From NCBI GenBank assembly GCA_021029095.1, contig JAJOHG010000073.1, forward strand, positions 62,001-126,000: a DNA stretch of 64,000 bases. Reading direction: 5' to 3'. The translations under genes were made by a program, and so were the position numbers. Shown piece after piece: positions 33,971-45,498 of this stretch. The notes below the pieces were generated by a model. That model was not told the origin of the DNA. It worked only from the letters and a program-made list of their open reading frames with translations, and made no database searches. This DNA comes from Phellopilus nigrolimitatus (lineage: Eukaryota > Basidiomycota > Agaricomycetes > Hymenochaetales > Hymenochaetaceae). Positions within the stretch are counted from its first letter, which is position 1; each line of letters starts with the position of its first letter.

Positions 33971-34429
33971 CACTGAGCCGGCTGATTTTCTACTATTCTT
34001 CCGCCTTTCGTGTGCTGTGATTTGTCCCTGCTATGCAAGTGAGATTGTTTCGTTTGATATCATGTCTTCCTATCCTCCTCCCTCATTTCTCCCTTTTCCC
34101 ATGTTCTCCCTCCATATCTGCGACACATCTTCTTGCGACTTCTTTGTTCAATTGCTCGACCGTGCAAAACAATATAAAAATCATCATTTAAATGCTATTC
34201 ATATGTATTCTTCCCCGCTTTAATCTCACATGCAATGATCCAGTCAACTCGTCCAATTTCACTTTCATCCCTTCACCGTCAAAGGGAAAGAATGTGTGGC
34301 CACGCGAACTGTCCTTCGCAAGAGCTGTACTATTTCTTTTTGTCCCTCGAGGAAACAGAAGCTTCGTTCCTGTCCAGTCGTGTCAGGCAAGCCCTCACGT
34401 CGTTAGGGAGGGTTTTCCTTTCAGACTGT
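33971..34429 (+). repeat. Downstream block of copy 9
   Basis: A D block in which the ATAAC/GTTAT palindrome is lost (TTTAAATGCTATTC near 34182). The GAGGAAACAGAAGCTTCGTTCC segment near 34340 is retained. Confidence 0.5.
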
Positions 34430-35234
34430 AGCTGCATGTTGGCCGCGTGCGAATAAATTCGGCTCGGCTTTTTGCTCGGATTCGGCACTACATGAACTGA
34501 CTGCTGCGTCTGGCATAAACATAACTTGTCGATGCTTTTCTGTGCGCTCAGCTCCATAAACTATGAAATTGTTTCGGATGGATGCGAGAACTGGATGCAC
34601 AACGAATTCCTGCTTGGTTTCGGAAGGCGAGAACGATTCACAGCGTATTGAAGAACAAAAGCGACTGCAGTCTCTGCGTGTCTCTGCGTGTCCCCACCGA
34701 GGCTGCTAGTGATGGTCCGTGTCGACTCATCTATGCATCGTCTGTCCCCGTTGAGTGACGGGTCGCGACAAGTCCGCTGCTGCGTCGTGTCAATGCTCGC
34801 TCTTGCGCGCGAAACGCCGCACGCCGACTCCTCTGACGGCGTCTGCATAGAATTCGATTCGACGTGCTGCACGGTCATCGCCGCTATGTTTGCGCAAGTC
34901 TTCTCTACGCGGTTGAGGACGCCCGTCGTCGCCTGGTAGGCCTTCTCTCTGGATGGCATCCGCGTCTTCGACGGAGAGCTTGGCCTCCCCTGAGACGCAT
35001 CGGAAGAATGCACCTTCGCCAGCTTCCACCTCTGCCCAAGTTCAGTACATTTTTTCCCGTACAAACACAAGCCGGCGAGGCACTGTCCTCACAAAGCAAA
35101 GTGAGACATCTGTTTACATTATAGTCTCCCTGAGTGCCCACTCCGCCAATCTTTACCGTATATTCATGTTATTTCTCTCGACGTCCATCACCCTTCATAC
35201 CTCGCGACTCGCTGCCCCGTTTTCCCATCGCGGT
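34430..35234 (+). repeat. Upstream block of copy 10
   Basis: A complete U block, mirrored by the orphan block at 996-1590. It includes TGTTTGCGCAAGTCTTCTC (about 34890) and the segment with GTACAAACACAAGCCGGCG (about 35058). No intact gene. Confidence 0.5.
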
Positions 35235-35406
35235 CACGTGCAAGCGGCGTGCGGGTCGGTGGCAGTGCTGAGACCTCCGTTGCTTCCGCTCCCTCCTCTC
35301 GTCATCTGAATCCCTGCATCCGCCTCCCGAGACACCTACTTGAATAATCTCAATTGTTTGGTGCTTTCCGTGCAATGACGAAATACGCCCTCGAGCTGCG
35401 TATAAA
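35235..35406 (+). promoter_or_regulatory. Promoter module of copy 10
   Basis: CACGTG at 35235-35240, GAGACCTCCGTTGCTTCCGC at 35270-35289, a changed palindrome (ATAATCTCAATTGT, about 35345), and TATAAA at 35401-35406. Confidence 0.68.
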
Positions 35407-35513
35407 GGAGTGCTGCCGGTTGCTCGAGTCCGCATCACAACTCTACCTTCAACCACTACCTACTACCAAATCCCTACTCGTCCCCCTCCTCCTCCAAATT
35501 CCCCCTTACCATC

Positions 35514-36665
35514 ATGCAATCGACCACCTTCCGTGCTGACGCCGTTCTCTTCGACATGGTTCGTCCTCCCTCTCTTTCTCTCCCTCCCATCCATTAACAT
35601 GCCCTCTTTCGCGCAGGACGGCACGCTCACAGACTCCATCGCCGCTGTCGAGGCAGCCTGGGGCGCCGTCGCCATTGACCTCGGCCTTGATCCCGAAACT
35701 GTCATCGCCGCGACGCATGGCAAGCGCGCTATCGACAACCTTGCGTTCTACCGCCCGGAGATTAAAGCGCATGAGATGGACGCGGCCGTCGAGGCCTTTG
35801 AGCAGTCTATCCTCGACTTCGCCGACTCGTATCAGAAGCGCGCGGTGCGCCGCCGCAGCTCCGGAGAGTCTTCGGCGGGCTTCTCTGCGCATGCCGGCTC
35901 AGACTCGGGCGAGTCGACACCGGCCCTATCCGACACAGCTGCCTCCTCGCGCAGCGGCTCGCTCTCTACGTCCACGTCCACGTCCTCCACCACCACCACC
36001 GACTCCACTACTGGCGCACGGCGCCCCTCCTTCGCAACGCGCCTCTCAGACATGCTTGCATCCGCCATTTCCGAAGATTCCGTCCTTCCCGTGTTCGATG
36101 AATCCACCGACGAGAAGCGGGCGGACGCCGACATCGAGGCCGCGTGGGAGACGGAGGCGGATGCTGTCGACCGCTCGATCCGCATCCTCCCTGGCGTGAA
36201 GAACATGATCGGGTGCATACCCGACGGACGCTACGCCGTCGCAACCAGCGGGGCCAAGACATACGGTTCGTTTCCCTCTCTTTTGTTTTCTTATAGCATA
36301 ACTGATTCGCATTTCGCACAGCCTATGGCGCGATGACACGCGTCGGCATCACCCCGCCGCCCGTAACTATCACCGCAGACGACAAGCGGCTGAAGGCGGG
36401 AAAGCCCGCGCCAGACCCGTTCCTCCTCGCCGCCTCCTGCCTTGGCTTCGACGCAAAACGTTGCGTCGTCTTTGAGGACAGTCCTTCGGGGATACGCGCA
36501 GGAGTCGCGAGCGGTGCGACGGTTATCGCTGTGTGCACGAGCCACGAGCGCAGCAAAGTAGAGAATTGTGGTGCGCATTTTGTCGTGGAGGATATGCGCA
36601 AGGTGCGGTGTGTGACCGAGGGCGAGGGCGCGGCAATGCGGCTTGTGTTTACTGTCGAGCATTGA
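35514..36665 (+). CDS. HAD phosphatase array copy 10
   Basis: Exons 35514-35558, 35617-36265 and 36322-36665 give 345 residues. The insert carries SYQKRAVRRRSSGES, LSDTAASSRSGS and a unique TSTSTSSTTTTDSTTGARRPS run. The linker is the contracted TDEKRADADIE. The hinge reads KNMIGCIPDG. In exon 3, SKVENCGAHF differs from the usual SKIEGCGAHF. Confidence 0.92.
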
Positions 36666-37540
36666 CCCGGCCGCCTTCCTGCTGTTATTCTGTGACTCGC
36701 TTCTGCCACGCAGCGTGTATCGTCTTGTCTGATATCTTATTTTACCATCATGACTTCGTGTCTTCCTATCCTGTATTCCGCGTCCTGTCCTGTATTCCGT
36801 GTCTTATCATGTCCTGTCCTAACCTGTTTCCCCTTCCAGGCCCCGGCCCTTTTTCGCATGTCCGTCCGCGTTTCCTTCCTATTCCTTTTCTTCACTCCGG
36901 CGGTGCAAATCAACATAAAAATTGTCAAATAAACGTTATTCATATGTATTGCTGTCTGTCCTTCTTTTCCTAACTTGTTGGCGTGCGCAAGTTCTCCTCT
37001 TGCTATATTCTAACGCAGGACATTCTTCAGAACGCGCCCGGCTTCGCAAGAGCGGTGTCATGCTATCGTGTCTAAGTGCCTTCTACCTTGGCAACCTGCG
37101 AGTAAGCCAAATGAGGCCATCGCGCGCTACGGCCGGCGGATGCGCGAAAGAAAGGGCAGAGGTAGCTACTATGATCGAGAAGTTTATGTTAGCGAATGAA
37201 CGCGTTGTTGTGTAGAAAAGAGACTGACATCGCCAGGTTCGCATTTGGCGGCGTGCTTGCTGCCCTGAATGTCTCAGAGACGAGTTCCACATTCCATGGA
37301 GAATAGCTGCGAAGGCCAGGAAAGCAGCCTGAGACAGTGTACGAACGAGATCATCCTGGTCGGCTGAATTTCCAGAAACTCGGGGGTGGATGTTCGTAGG
37401 GTAAACGCTTCCGCTGTCTCTATGAACGTGGGCCATTGCCTGACGAGAGAAAACGGCATACCTAGTTTCGACGCCTACCTTCTCGTCGAAAAATTTTCAC
37501 CACCGATATCTTCGGTGGACACGGAGACAATGACGGGACA
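36666..37540. other. Downstream block of copy 10 and a single-copy stretch
   Basis: The D block is partial (to about 36990, with AAATAAACGTTATTC). From about 36990 to 37540 no array block is recognisable. A minus-strand frame at 37274-37459 (QWPTFIETAEAFTLR) has no known match to me and no clear exon partners. Confidence 0.4.
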
Positions 37541-38470
37541 ATCATGCGATTTGATTTGACATCGAGGGTCCATTTTGAAGGAGTGAGGCAGGAAACAGTC
37601 GTTTCTTATCCGAGCGCTCAGGCAAGTCCGCAAGCTGACAGGTATTCAAGACACTTTCGCGCAGCGGTAGTTTTCCATAACTCGCAGCTGGATGATACAC
37701 GAAATCGAGCGTTAGTATTTGTATGTAGTAGCTGAGTGGTTGGTGGGACAAAGACGAAGCGCACGGTAACCGCACGCGCGCTCCTTTCGTTCGACCTCGA
37801 CGCTCAGTCAACGCTCAGCGCTGCTGCTGCCTCTGGCACAAAATATCTCGAAAATTGTATCTGTGTCTATCTACATGAACGAAGAACTCTTTCTGAATGG
37901 ATGCGAAAACGGGATGCGCAGCAAGTCACTGTTCGTTTTTGAAGGCGAGGCATCTTGCAGAGGAGGAATGGCTGCGGCCTCTGCACGTCTCAAATGAAGC
38001 TGGCAGCGACGCTATGTACGGGGTGCCCGTTGACACAGTTGTCGCCTTCATTCGTTGGGTCGAAGGGGTCTAGATGAGCCCATTGAATCCAAGCTGAACC
38101 ATGTGTCGATGCTCAGCCGACTCTCAGAGCACGACGATTGAATCGACGACGCTGACGCTAAGCAACCTAACACCTAGACCAGGAAAGCACCACCGTATGA
38201 CACCATGAGGGACACTGGCAAACGCTCTTACGCCTACCACCACCCACTAGTTCAGTTCGATCTTCCCTGAACACAAGCCAGCGGCAAGCATCGTCCTCTC
38301 GAGTCGGTAATCATATCTTCGGCTTCGTCGCAGGACCGCTGCGCTCCTCCTCCGTCTCAATTACAGTTGCTCTACTCGTCTTTTATGATCCGCTAGGCCC
38401 TCATTTTGATGCCCCATCCTCCCATACGAAAGGGATTTCGGAATTGCATATCGTTTTGTCCCATCGCGGT
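37541..38470 (+). repeat. Heavily decayed upstream block of copy 11
   Basis: Weak U-block similarity only: the GAATGGATGCGAAAACGGGATGCGCAGCAAGTC stretch (about 37895) is recognisable. The rest is too diverged to align by eye. No gene was seen. Confidence 0.4.
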
Positions 38471-38645
38471 CACGTGCAGGCGACGGCAGTGGCGGTGTAG
38501 CGGGTCAGTATGAGACCTCCGTTGCCTCCGCTTTCTCTTCTCGTCATCTGAATCCCCTGCATCCGCCTTCCGAGATACTTGAATAATCGCAATTGTCTGT
38601 CCTTTTTCGTACAATGACGAAATACGCCCTCGAGCTGCGTATAAA
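38471..38645 (+). promoter_or_regulatory. Promoter module of copy 11
   Basis: CACGTG at 38471-38476, GAGACCTCCGTTGCCTCCGC near 38512, a partial palindrome (ATAATCGCAATTGT, about 38583), TATAAA at 38640-38645. Confidence 0.65.
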
Positions 38646-38762
38646 GGAGTGCAGCTGTCTACTCGAGTCCTCATCACAACTTTACCTTCGACCACTATCT
38701 ACCACCAAGTTTCTACTCTAAGACCCTACCCATTTCCCTCTCCAAGAACATTCTCAATTATC

Positions 38763-39934
38763 ATGTCATCGACCACCTTCCACGCCGACGCCGTCCTCTT
38801 CGACATGGTCCGTCCCCCTCCCTCTCTTTCTCTCTTCCCAATTCACTTACATATTCTCTTTCGCGCAGGACGGAACACTCACAGACTCCATCGCCGCAGT
38901 CGAGGCCGCCTGGGGCGCCGTCGCCCTCGGCCTCGGCCTCGACCCCGAAACTGTCATCGCTGCAACGCACGGCAAACGCGCAATTGACAACCTCGCCTTC
39001 TACCGCCCGGAGATCAAAGCGCACGAGATGGACGCCGCCGTCGAGGCCTTCGAGCAGTCCATCCTCGACTTCGCGGATTCGTTCAATAAGATCAAAGAGC
39101 GCCGCATGCCGGGCTCTGAGTCAAACGAGTCGGGATTCTCTGAATGCGCTGGTTCGGACTCGGGCGAGTCGACACCGGCCCTATCTAGCGCGTCTGCCTC
39201 TTCCTCGCGCAGCGGCTCGCTCTCTACACCATCCTCCCCCACCGATCCCTCTGCCGGCGCACGGCGCCCCTCATTCGCGACGCGTCTCTCCGACATGCTC
39301 GTCTCTGCTCTTCCGGAAGAATCTCCAGTATTCGACGAGTCCCCCGAATCCAACTACACTGCGAATGACGCGCAGAAGAAGGCAACCGAGGACGACGTCG
39401 ATTCCGCGCGGGAGACGGAGGCCGAAGCCGTCGACCGTTCGATCCGCATTTTGCCCGGTGTGAAGGACATGATCGAGTGCATACCTGATGGGCGGTATGC
39501 GGTTGCTACGAGCGGCGCAAAGACCTACGGTTCGTCGTCTCTCCTCTTTCCCTTCTTTTCTCACAGTGAGACTGACACCCTTCCGAAAAGCCTTTGGCGC
39601 AATGACGCGCGTCGGCATCACCCCGCCGCCCGTGACCATCACCGCGGACGACAAGCGCTTAAAGGCAGGAAAGCCCGCGCCAGACCCCTTCCTCCTTGCC
39701 GCCTCCTGTCTCGGCTTCGACGCGCGCCGGTGCGTCGTGTTCGAGGATTCTCCGAGCGGCATCCGCGCGGGCGTCGCGAGCGGCGCAATTGTCATTGCCG
39801 TGTGCACGAGCCACGAACGCTCGAAGATAGAAGGGTGCGGTGCACATTTCATTGTTGAGGACATGCGCAGCGTGCGGTGTAAGATGGAAGGCGAGGGCGA
39901 GGGGATGAAACTCGTATTTACCGTCGAGCATTGA
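38763..39934 (+). CDS. HAD phosphatase array copy 11
   Basis: Exons 38763-38807, 38869-39529 and 39591-39934 give 349 residues starting MSSTTFH. This is one of the more diverged copies. It has GAVALGLGLDPE, an insert start FNKIKERRMPGSESNESG, and the asparagine-type linker PESNYTANDAQKKATEDDVD. The residue after the split Ala codon is Phe (AFGAMTRV, usually AYGAMTRV), and exon 3 has DARRC before FED. Intron 1 is the longest (61 nt). Confidence 0.92.
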
Positions 39935-40224
39935 CCGCGTCTTCTCTGTTCTATTTTTCTCTGTCTGTCTTGCTTTCATATGATGGAACGTTCTGCTTGA
40001 TACCCATCCGTCTTTGTACGCTTTTGATTGTGACTGTTCTGACTGCAAATAAATCTCGCCATATCGCTGTTTACTCGTCTTCTTTCATACCGACATTTAC
40101 ATCAACGTCGAAATGCTTGTGTTTACGTTCCATGTCGATCTCGCTGATCTCTCTCTTTCTTCCACGTTGGTCTGCTTGAGCTTAGGCCGGATGCGCATTT
40201 AGGTAAATGGCCGAACGTGTACTC
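39935..40224 (+). repeat. Downstream block, type 2, of copy 11
   Basis: It differs from the D block of copies 1-10. It has TTCTGCTTGATACCCATCCGTCTTTGTACGC and GACTGCAAATAAA (about 39990-40053), shared with the 3' flanks of copies 12, 13, 16, 17 and 18. The AATAAA may be the polyadenylation signal. Confidence 0.55.
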
Positions 40225-40335
40225 ATCACGGTCACGTGCAGCCGGTGGCGCTCAGATCAGGCTGAGACTGCTGTCCACTCCTCATCATCTGGATCATCTG
40301 CCTCTCAAAATACTTAGAATATTCGCAAATGTTCG
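40225..40335 (+). promoter_or_regulatory. Orphan promoter-like module a
   Basis: TCACGGTCACGTGCAG (CACGTG at 40233-40238), then GATCAGGCTGAGAC and CATCTGGATCATCTGCCTC. The order is as in phosphatase promoters, but no TATA box, palindrome or phosphatase gene follows. Confidence 0.5.
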
Positions 40336-40374
40336 CTGGGGAATCAAACAGTACAAGCGTGTCGAAGGGGGCTG

Positions 40375-40852
40375 GCCGCCGGGAATGCTCACTACGAGAG
40401 AGCTGAAGCTGCTGGTTATTGTCGGCGTCGGGCTCGTTCTCGATGGTGCATTTTTGGAGCTGGTTTTGGCTGCAAGGCGGTTTCGTCGGCAGAGTCAAAC
40501 AGATGCTTACAGCCTATGGGTTATCTATTCATCATCAGCGTGAGCACTATATTGGCTTTTTTTACATCCAGCTCGCTGACCTCTTATTCTGCAGTATCTA
40601 CCACAGCCTGGCGCGCTAATGAGGCAGTATCGGCTCTACGATGGAAACCCACTTTGTGCGAACTTTGGAGGCTTCGGGAAGGCGGGTACGCGAGTGCAAT
40701 GCTTGTGGGTGTCAGGAGGGAGTTTCGCTTCCGTATGTCTCACTCGCCCGTCTTCGACGTCTCAGAATGCTGCATCTCTTTCTGCAGCTACCCCATCGAC
40801 TTACTCGGCCGGCGACATCACTGCGGGAAATAGCTGCTCTTAACTTCGTTGC
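40375..40852 (+). pseudogene. Element E upstream of copy 12 (spliced gene relic)
   Basis: It has two intron-like segments, 40540-40606 (GTGAGC to CCACAG) and 40733-40787 (GTATGT to CTGCAG), separated by about 126 nt. The same pair with lengths of 66-67 and 55 nt occurs upstream of copies 13 and 17, and the second is found at 14, 15 and 16. Reading frames are not conserved, so this is a decayed gene or a non-coding spliced leader. Family unknown. Confidence 0.5.
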
Positions 40853-40951
40853 GACACTTCCCTGCATAACTGGCCCTCTTCGCGCACAGTACACATGACG
40901 CTCCAGGTCGCTCTTGGGCCGGTGTCGATACGTGGCTGTACAGCGGAAGCA

Positions 40952-41091
40952 GCTGAGACCTCCGTTGCTTCCGCTCCCTCCTCTCGTCATCTGAATCCCT
41001 GCTTCCGCCTTCCAAGATACTCGCCTAAACAATTGCAATTGTTTAACCCTTTTCGTGCGATGACGAAAGACGTCCTCGAGCCAGGTATAAA
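40952..41091 (+). promoter_or_regulatory. Promoter module of copy 12
   Basis: GCTGAGACCTCCGTTGCTTC begins at 40952, preceded by GGCTGTACAGCGGA. A perfectly symmetrical ACAATTGCAATTGT lies at 41029-41042 and TATAAA at 41086-41091. CACGTG is replaced by CACATG. Confidence 0.68.
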
Positions 41092-41214
41092 GGACTGCTG
41101 CTGGCTGCATGAGTCCGCATCACAACTTTACTTCCAACCACCATCTCCTACCGAGTCTCTTCCCAAACCTCCAAGTCTTTACCTGCCCTACTCTCCGAAT
41201 AAACTTTTACCACC

Positions 41215-42381
41215 ATGCCATCGACCACCTTCCACGCCGACGCCGTCCTCTTCGACATGGTGCGTCTCCACTCTCCCTCTCTCCATCTCAATTCACTAAC
41301 GTCACTTGTTTCTCGCAGGACGGCACGCTCACGGACTCCATCGCCGCTGTCGAAGCTGCCTGGGGCGCCGTCGCCGTCGATCTCGGACTCGACCCCGAAA
41401 TTGTTATCGCCGCGACGCACGGCAAGCGCGCCATCGACAACCTTGCCTTCTACCGCCCGGAGATCAAGGCGCATGAGATGGACGCCGCGGTCGAGGCCTT
41501 CGAGAAGTCCATCCTCGACTTCGCGGACTCGTTCGAGAAGCGCACGGCGCGCCGCCGCAGCTCCGGAGAGTCATCGGCGGGCTTCTCAGCGCACGCCGGC
41601 TTGGACTCGGGCGAGTCGACACCGGCCCTATCCGACACATCTTCCTCCTCGCGCAGCGGCTCGTTCTCCACGCCGTCCCTGCCCTCCTCTTCTTCCTCCA
41701 ATGACTCCACCAGCGGCGCACGGCGCCCCTCCTTCGCAACGCGCCTCTCAGACATGCTCACCTCCGCCCTCCCCGAAGGCTCACCTGTATTCGACGAGTC
41801 CGCTGAGGACAAGCACGCTGACGAGAAGCGGACGGACACCGACATCGAGGCCGCGTGGGAGACAGAGGCAGAGGTCGTCGACCGCTCGATCCGCATCCTC
41901 CCTGGCGTGAAAGACATGATCGAGTGCATACCCAACGGGCGCTACGCAGTCGCCACCAGTGGTGCCAAGACATATGGTATGCCGTCTTCTCTCTTCCCTT
42001 TCTTGTTTTACAGTGTAAATGACCGATTTTTTCTCAGCCTACGGCGCAATGACCCGAGTCGGGATCACACCGCCGCCCGTTACAATCACTGCGGACGACA
42101 AACGCCTAAAGGCAGGCAAACCCGCGCCGGACCCGTTCCTCCTCGCCGCGTCGTGCCTGGGCTTCGACGCGCGCCGGTGCGTTGTATTCGAGGACAGCCC
42201 CTCAGGGATCCGCGCGGGCGTCGCGAGCGGTGCGACCGTCATCGCTGTGTGCACGAGCCACGAGCGCAGTAAGATCGAGGGGTGCGGTGCACATTTCGTT
42301 GTGGAAGATATGCGCAAGGTGCGCTGTGCGACGGAGGGCGAGGGCGAGTGGATGAAGCTTATGTTTACCGTCGAGTCTTGA
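41215..42381 (+). CDS. HAD phosphatase array copy 12
   Basis: Exons 41215-41259, 41319-41976 and 42038-42381 give 348 residues ending FTVES, an ending shared only with copy 18. The insert has SFEKRTARRRSSGES, SFSTPSLPSSSSSNDS and a four-residue contraction (ALPEGSPVFDESAEDKHADEKRTDTDIE). Exon 3 carries DARRC and CATEGEGEWMKLMF. The FEK sequence at SILDFADS (EAFEKSILDF) is unique. Copy 18 is the mirror partner in the right arm. Confidence 0.92.
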
Positions 42382-43545
42382 GTGCTTCTTTCCATTTCTC
42401 CTGCTTTGTTTGCCGTCTTGTATCGTGGGATGCTCTGCTCTATATCATGTATCCTTACCCTCACCGACTATCCATGTGCGCTCTAGACTGCGACCGCTCT
42501 AACTGCAAATAAAACTAATTTTTCCCGGCCCTGGATGGCAATGCATACCTAGTCTTGCCCTTTTCTCCCTTCTTCAATATTCCGAATAACACCTTCCTAA
42601 TCTCTGCTTCGCCAATGCTCGCCGTCTACCAGCTCTTCTCAACTACTAAACTAGGCTGCCGCTCCCGCGATGCTCCTCCGCTTTCTCGACCCCTGGTACT
42701 CGGTGCGGCGTCCATGACCTGTTGTGCTAGAATTTCGGCGAAACTGTTTTGGGGTTGCGGACAGATCGGGTAGATCAGTAAGCAGCGAGCATATATAAAT
42801 TGATCGTCTGTATCTTGCCATCTATCGCGCTTGCCCACCGCCCACCACCACCAACGGGACAAACAAACTTTCCATGCGCGACTGCTGGCGATCACGTCCC
42901 TTGCATTTTCGACCATGATGTTATATGCACTTGATTTTTCAACGGTTTGCATGTGCTGAAGGGATAAGGGTATGTTCGTCTGCTGGGTGGTGGGCGCACA
43001 GGTGTCCGGTTGTTTGCCTCATTTCCGCCATTCTCGTTTTTCTTCCGCTTTCTAGCTATACACTTCTTTTTCCCTCTCTTTGCGTTGTCTTCCCTACACT
43101 CACAGGCGCATCTGCTGGCCCATCGCGCCCCCGCATGCACCGGGGCGATACCACTGTACATCAAGGCAATAGCTTCGTGTGCCATCTGGCCGTTCCGCCC
43201 GTTGTTTTGATTCGTCTGCTCGAACCGAGTATGCGGGGTTGCAGGGCTCTGTGAGTGCATGGTGTGGGGAAGTTCACGATATGTAGTTGTACACTGGACT
43301 TGAGCATGTTGATCTCTCAGAATTCGCTATGTACTCTCATTCTTTATTGCTTGCGAGCTGTTTTGCTATTGACGTTCCGAAGAAAGTGGAAGTCGGTTGT
43401 ATCAACCGAAAGTAAATACATACAATACGGAGTTACGCACAGATAAATAAAATAGTAATGCAACACTTTTGTCTCCTGCAGATGGCGTGCAAATCACTCT
43501 TGTACAGGTAGAAATATGCAGCTATAGCAGCCACCGAATTACAGG
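42382..43545 (+). repeat. Spacer downstream of copy 12, mirrored at 62000-63170
   Basis: It contains CTGCAAATAAAAC (about 42501), a TATATATAAATTG box about 42791, CGCCCACCACCACCAACGGGACAAAC (about 42840), and a possible exon opened by CACTCACAG near 43108. The right arm keeps an open frame (62542-62793) over part of this region. Here about 40 bp corresponding to 62650-62695 are missing and the frame is lost. Confidence 0.5.
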
Positions 43546-44060
43546 AAAGCACGCTCTCTACGAAGAGCGCGTATGGTTCAAGTGCTTAGGAGTGTCGAGC
43601 TCGGAAGAAGATAAGAAAAATAAGGAGAAAAAAAAATAAGACAGGCATATAGCAATGAGATCGCTCACGAGAACATGAAGGCATGACTCCCGTCGCTCTC
43701 TGGGCCATCCATCCCTCGATATCTGCCACCTATCTGCCGTGTCGCACTCTAACCCGCGCCAAGGCTCCTCAGGAAGATACTCTATCTCATGTACCGTATG
43801 TGCTGCAGGTCGCACCATACGACACAACAGAAACTGGAAGCGAGGGCGCGGGGGTGAGTGGCGGGAGATGTGGTGAGCAGACAGTTATCGTTTGCCATCA
43901 CAGCTTGGGAAAGAAAGAGTGAAGGTCGATAGATGATCAGACGCTGTGTGAAACCAGCAAGACCGGCCCTAAACTTCTTTCTATTGCGATCGATACTGCT
44001 GACCTAACCTGTCCTCGCGCCATCGCGTCCGCCCAACTAACCAGCGACCCACGTCCTACG
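43546..44060 (+). repeat. Truncated R repeat in the left arm
   Basis: It has the polypurine tract (43605-43640), GCTCTCTGGGCCATCCATC and the GACCGGCCCTAAA end (about 43962) of the R family. The 5' part with the intron-like segment is absent. Confidence 0.45.
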
Positions 44061-44815
44061 AACGACTCCTGTGCTCTGTGTGGTTCATCCTAAACGCTCA
44101 TGAAGCGCTGTGCAACGCAGAACTGAGGTTACAGTGCTAGGACCCTCTGGGTCGCTGAGGATGGGATGCGCAATCGATGTTGGCGTCTTTTTTTATTCTC
44201 CATCTTCATCTCCATCTCCATCTTTCCGTCACCCGTATCCCGCTTGCCATGTTCCAAGCATATTCTTACAGCACTGACTCTCTAACCCCTGTCGACGTAT
44301 AAAAGAGATTGTGATAGTCGAAAGTGTACCTGCTGGTTCATTCCGCAGTGCTAATCGTGCAGCGGATCAGGCTCTCTCCTTTCCTCATCTGAATCATCCG
44401 CCTTCTCAGATACTGGGATAATCACACTCGCGTCCTAGGATGTCCACATGGGTTCTGAAGAATACAGGCGTCGTAGGGAGCGCCCTCCGCTAGTGATTTT
44501 TGTTGAGATCGTTAAGCTTATGTGAGCTTAATGTGCTTAGTCGGAGTTTCGTAGTGTTTTACTCTCAGCATGTATGCAAAGCTCGAGCATCTCTCGCGAG
44601 TTTACTATGGGTTACATGATATACTTGGAACCTCTTTCGTTGTCATTGCCAGCGTCATGAAGACGCGATTCTAATAATTCTCACCGCAACAGAGCCGAAT
44701 GTATATGTCCTGGGTAACATGATTGCGGTGCTGAGTTCTTTTTTTTTCTCAATGGTGCGCAGTTCGCACTAATTCACTCAAAGGGGGTTTAGCTAGAAAA
44801 GCCAGCCAGACGGCG
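44061..44815. other. Spacer with an orphan module and microsatellite
   Basis: It holds a CATCTC/CATCTT pyrimidine microsatellite (44201-44226), a TATAAAAGAG box (about 44298), and promoter-like module b at about 44343-44430 (GTGCAGCGGATCAGGCT then TCATCTGAATCATCCGCC). No gene. Mirrored in part at 61370-61660. Confidence 0.45.
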
Positions 44816-44819
44816 TCCC

Positions 44820-45145
44820 GACTTACGTTCTATTCATCATGAACGTGAGTGCTATATTGGCTATTTTGCATCTGGCCTACTGACCTCTTGTTCTACAATA
44901 TCTACTACAGCCTGTCATGCTAACGAAGCAGCACAGACTCTACGACAAGAATCAACTTCGTGCGGACCTTGGAGGGTACAAAACATGTGGATGTCATTGG
45001 GCAGCCTCGGTCTCGGTATGTCTCACTCACCCGTCTTCGACGGCTCGGAATGCTGCATCTCTTTCTGCAGGCTATCTCATCGACTTGCTCGACCGGCGAC
45101 GACACTGCGAAAGAGGTTCTCCCAATCTCGTTGCCACCGTCCTCT
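44820..45145 (+). pseudogene. Element E upstream of copy 13
   Basis: Intron-like segments at 44845-44910 (GTGAGT to CTACAG) and 45016-45070 (GTATGT to CTGCAG). The 105-nt middle exon could read MLTKQHRLYDKNQLRADLG, but the corresponding frame has a stop in the copy-17 version. Confidence 0.5.
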
Positions 45146-45210
45146 GAATAACTACGCCTGCTGGCCCTCCTCGCGCACAGTACACTTGGAACTTGCTACT
45201 GGGCGCGCGG

Positions 45211-45373
45211 TGTCGATATATGTGGCTGTACAGCGGATACGGTTGAGACCTCCCTGCTCCCTCCTCCCGTTTCTGAAACCATGCCTCTGCCTTGCGAGAT
45301 ACTCGCCTGAGCAATCGCAATTGTTTGGCCCTTTTCGTGCGATGACGACAGACGCCCGCGAGCTGCGTATAAA
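45211..45373 (+). promoter_or_regulatory. Promoter module of copy 13
   Basis: TGGCTGTACAGCGGATACGGTTGAGACCTCC, palindrome with one mismatch (GCAATCGCAATTGT, about 45313), TATAAA at 45368-45373. No CACGTG. Confidence 0.65.
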
Positions 45374-45498
45374 GGAGTGCTGCTGGCTGCTCGAGTCCGC
45401 ATCACAACTCTACCTCCAACCGCCATCTACTACCAAGTCTCTTCACCGACCTCCAAGTCTTTACGCGTCCCACTTCTCCAGCCTATTTATCAACCATT

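Noticed and set aside
37083..37459. Two overlapping minus-strand frames of 61 and 117 codons
   Set aside because: No consistent exon structure and no family resemblance.
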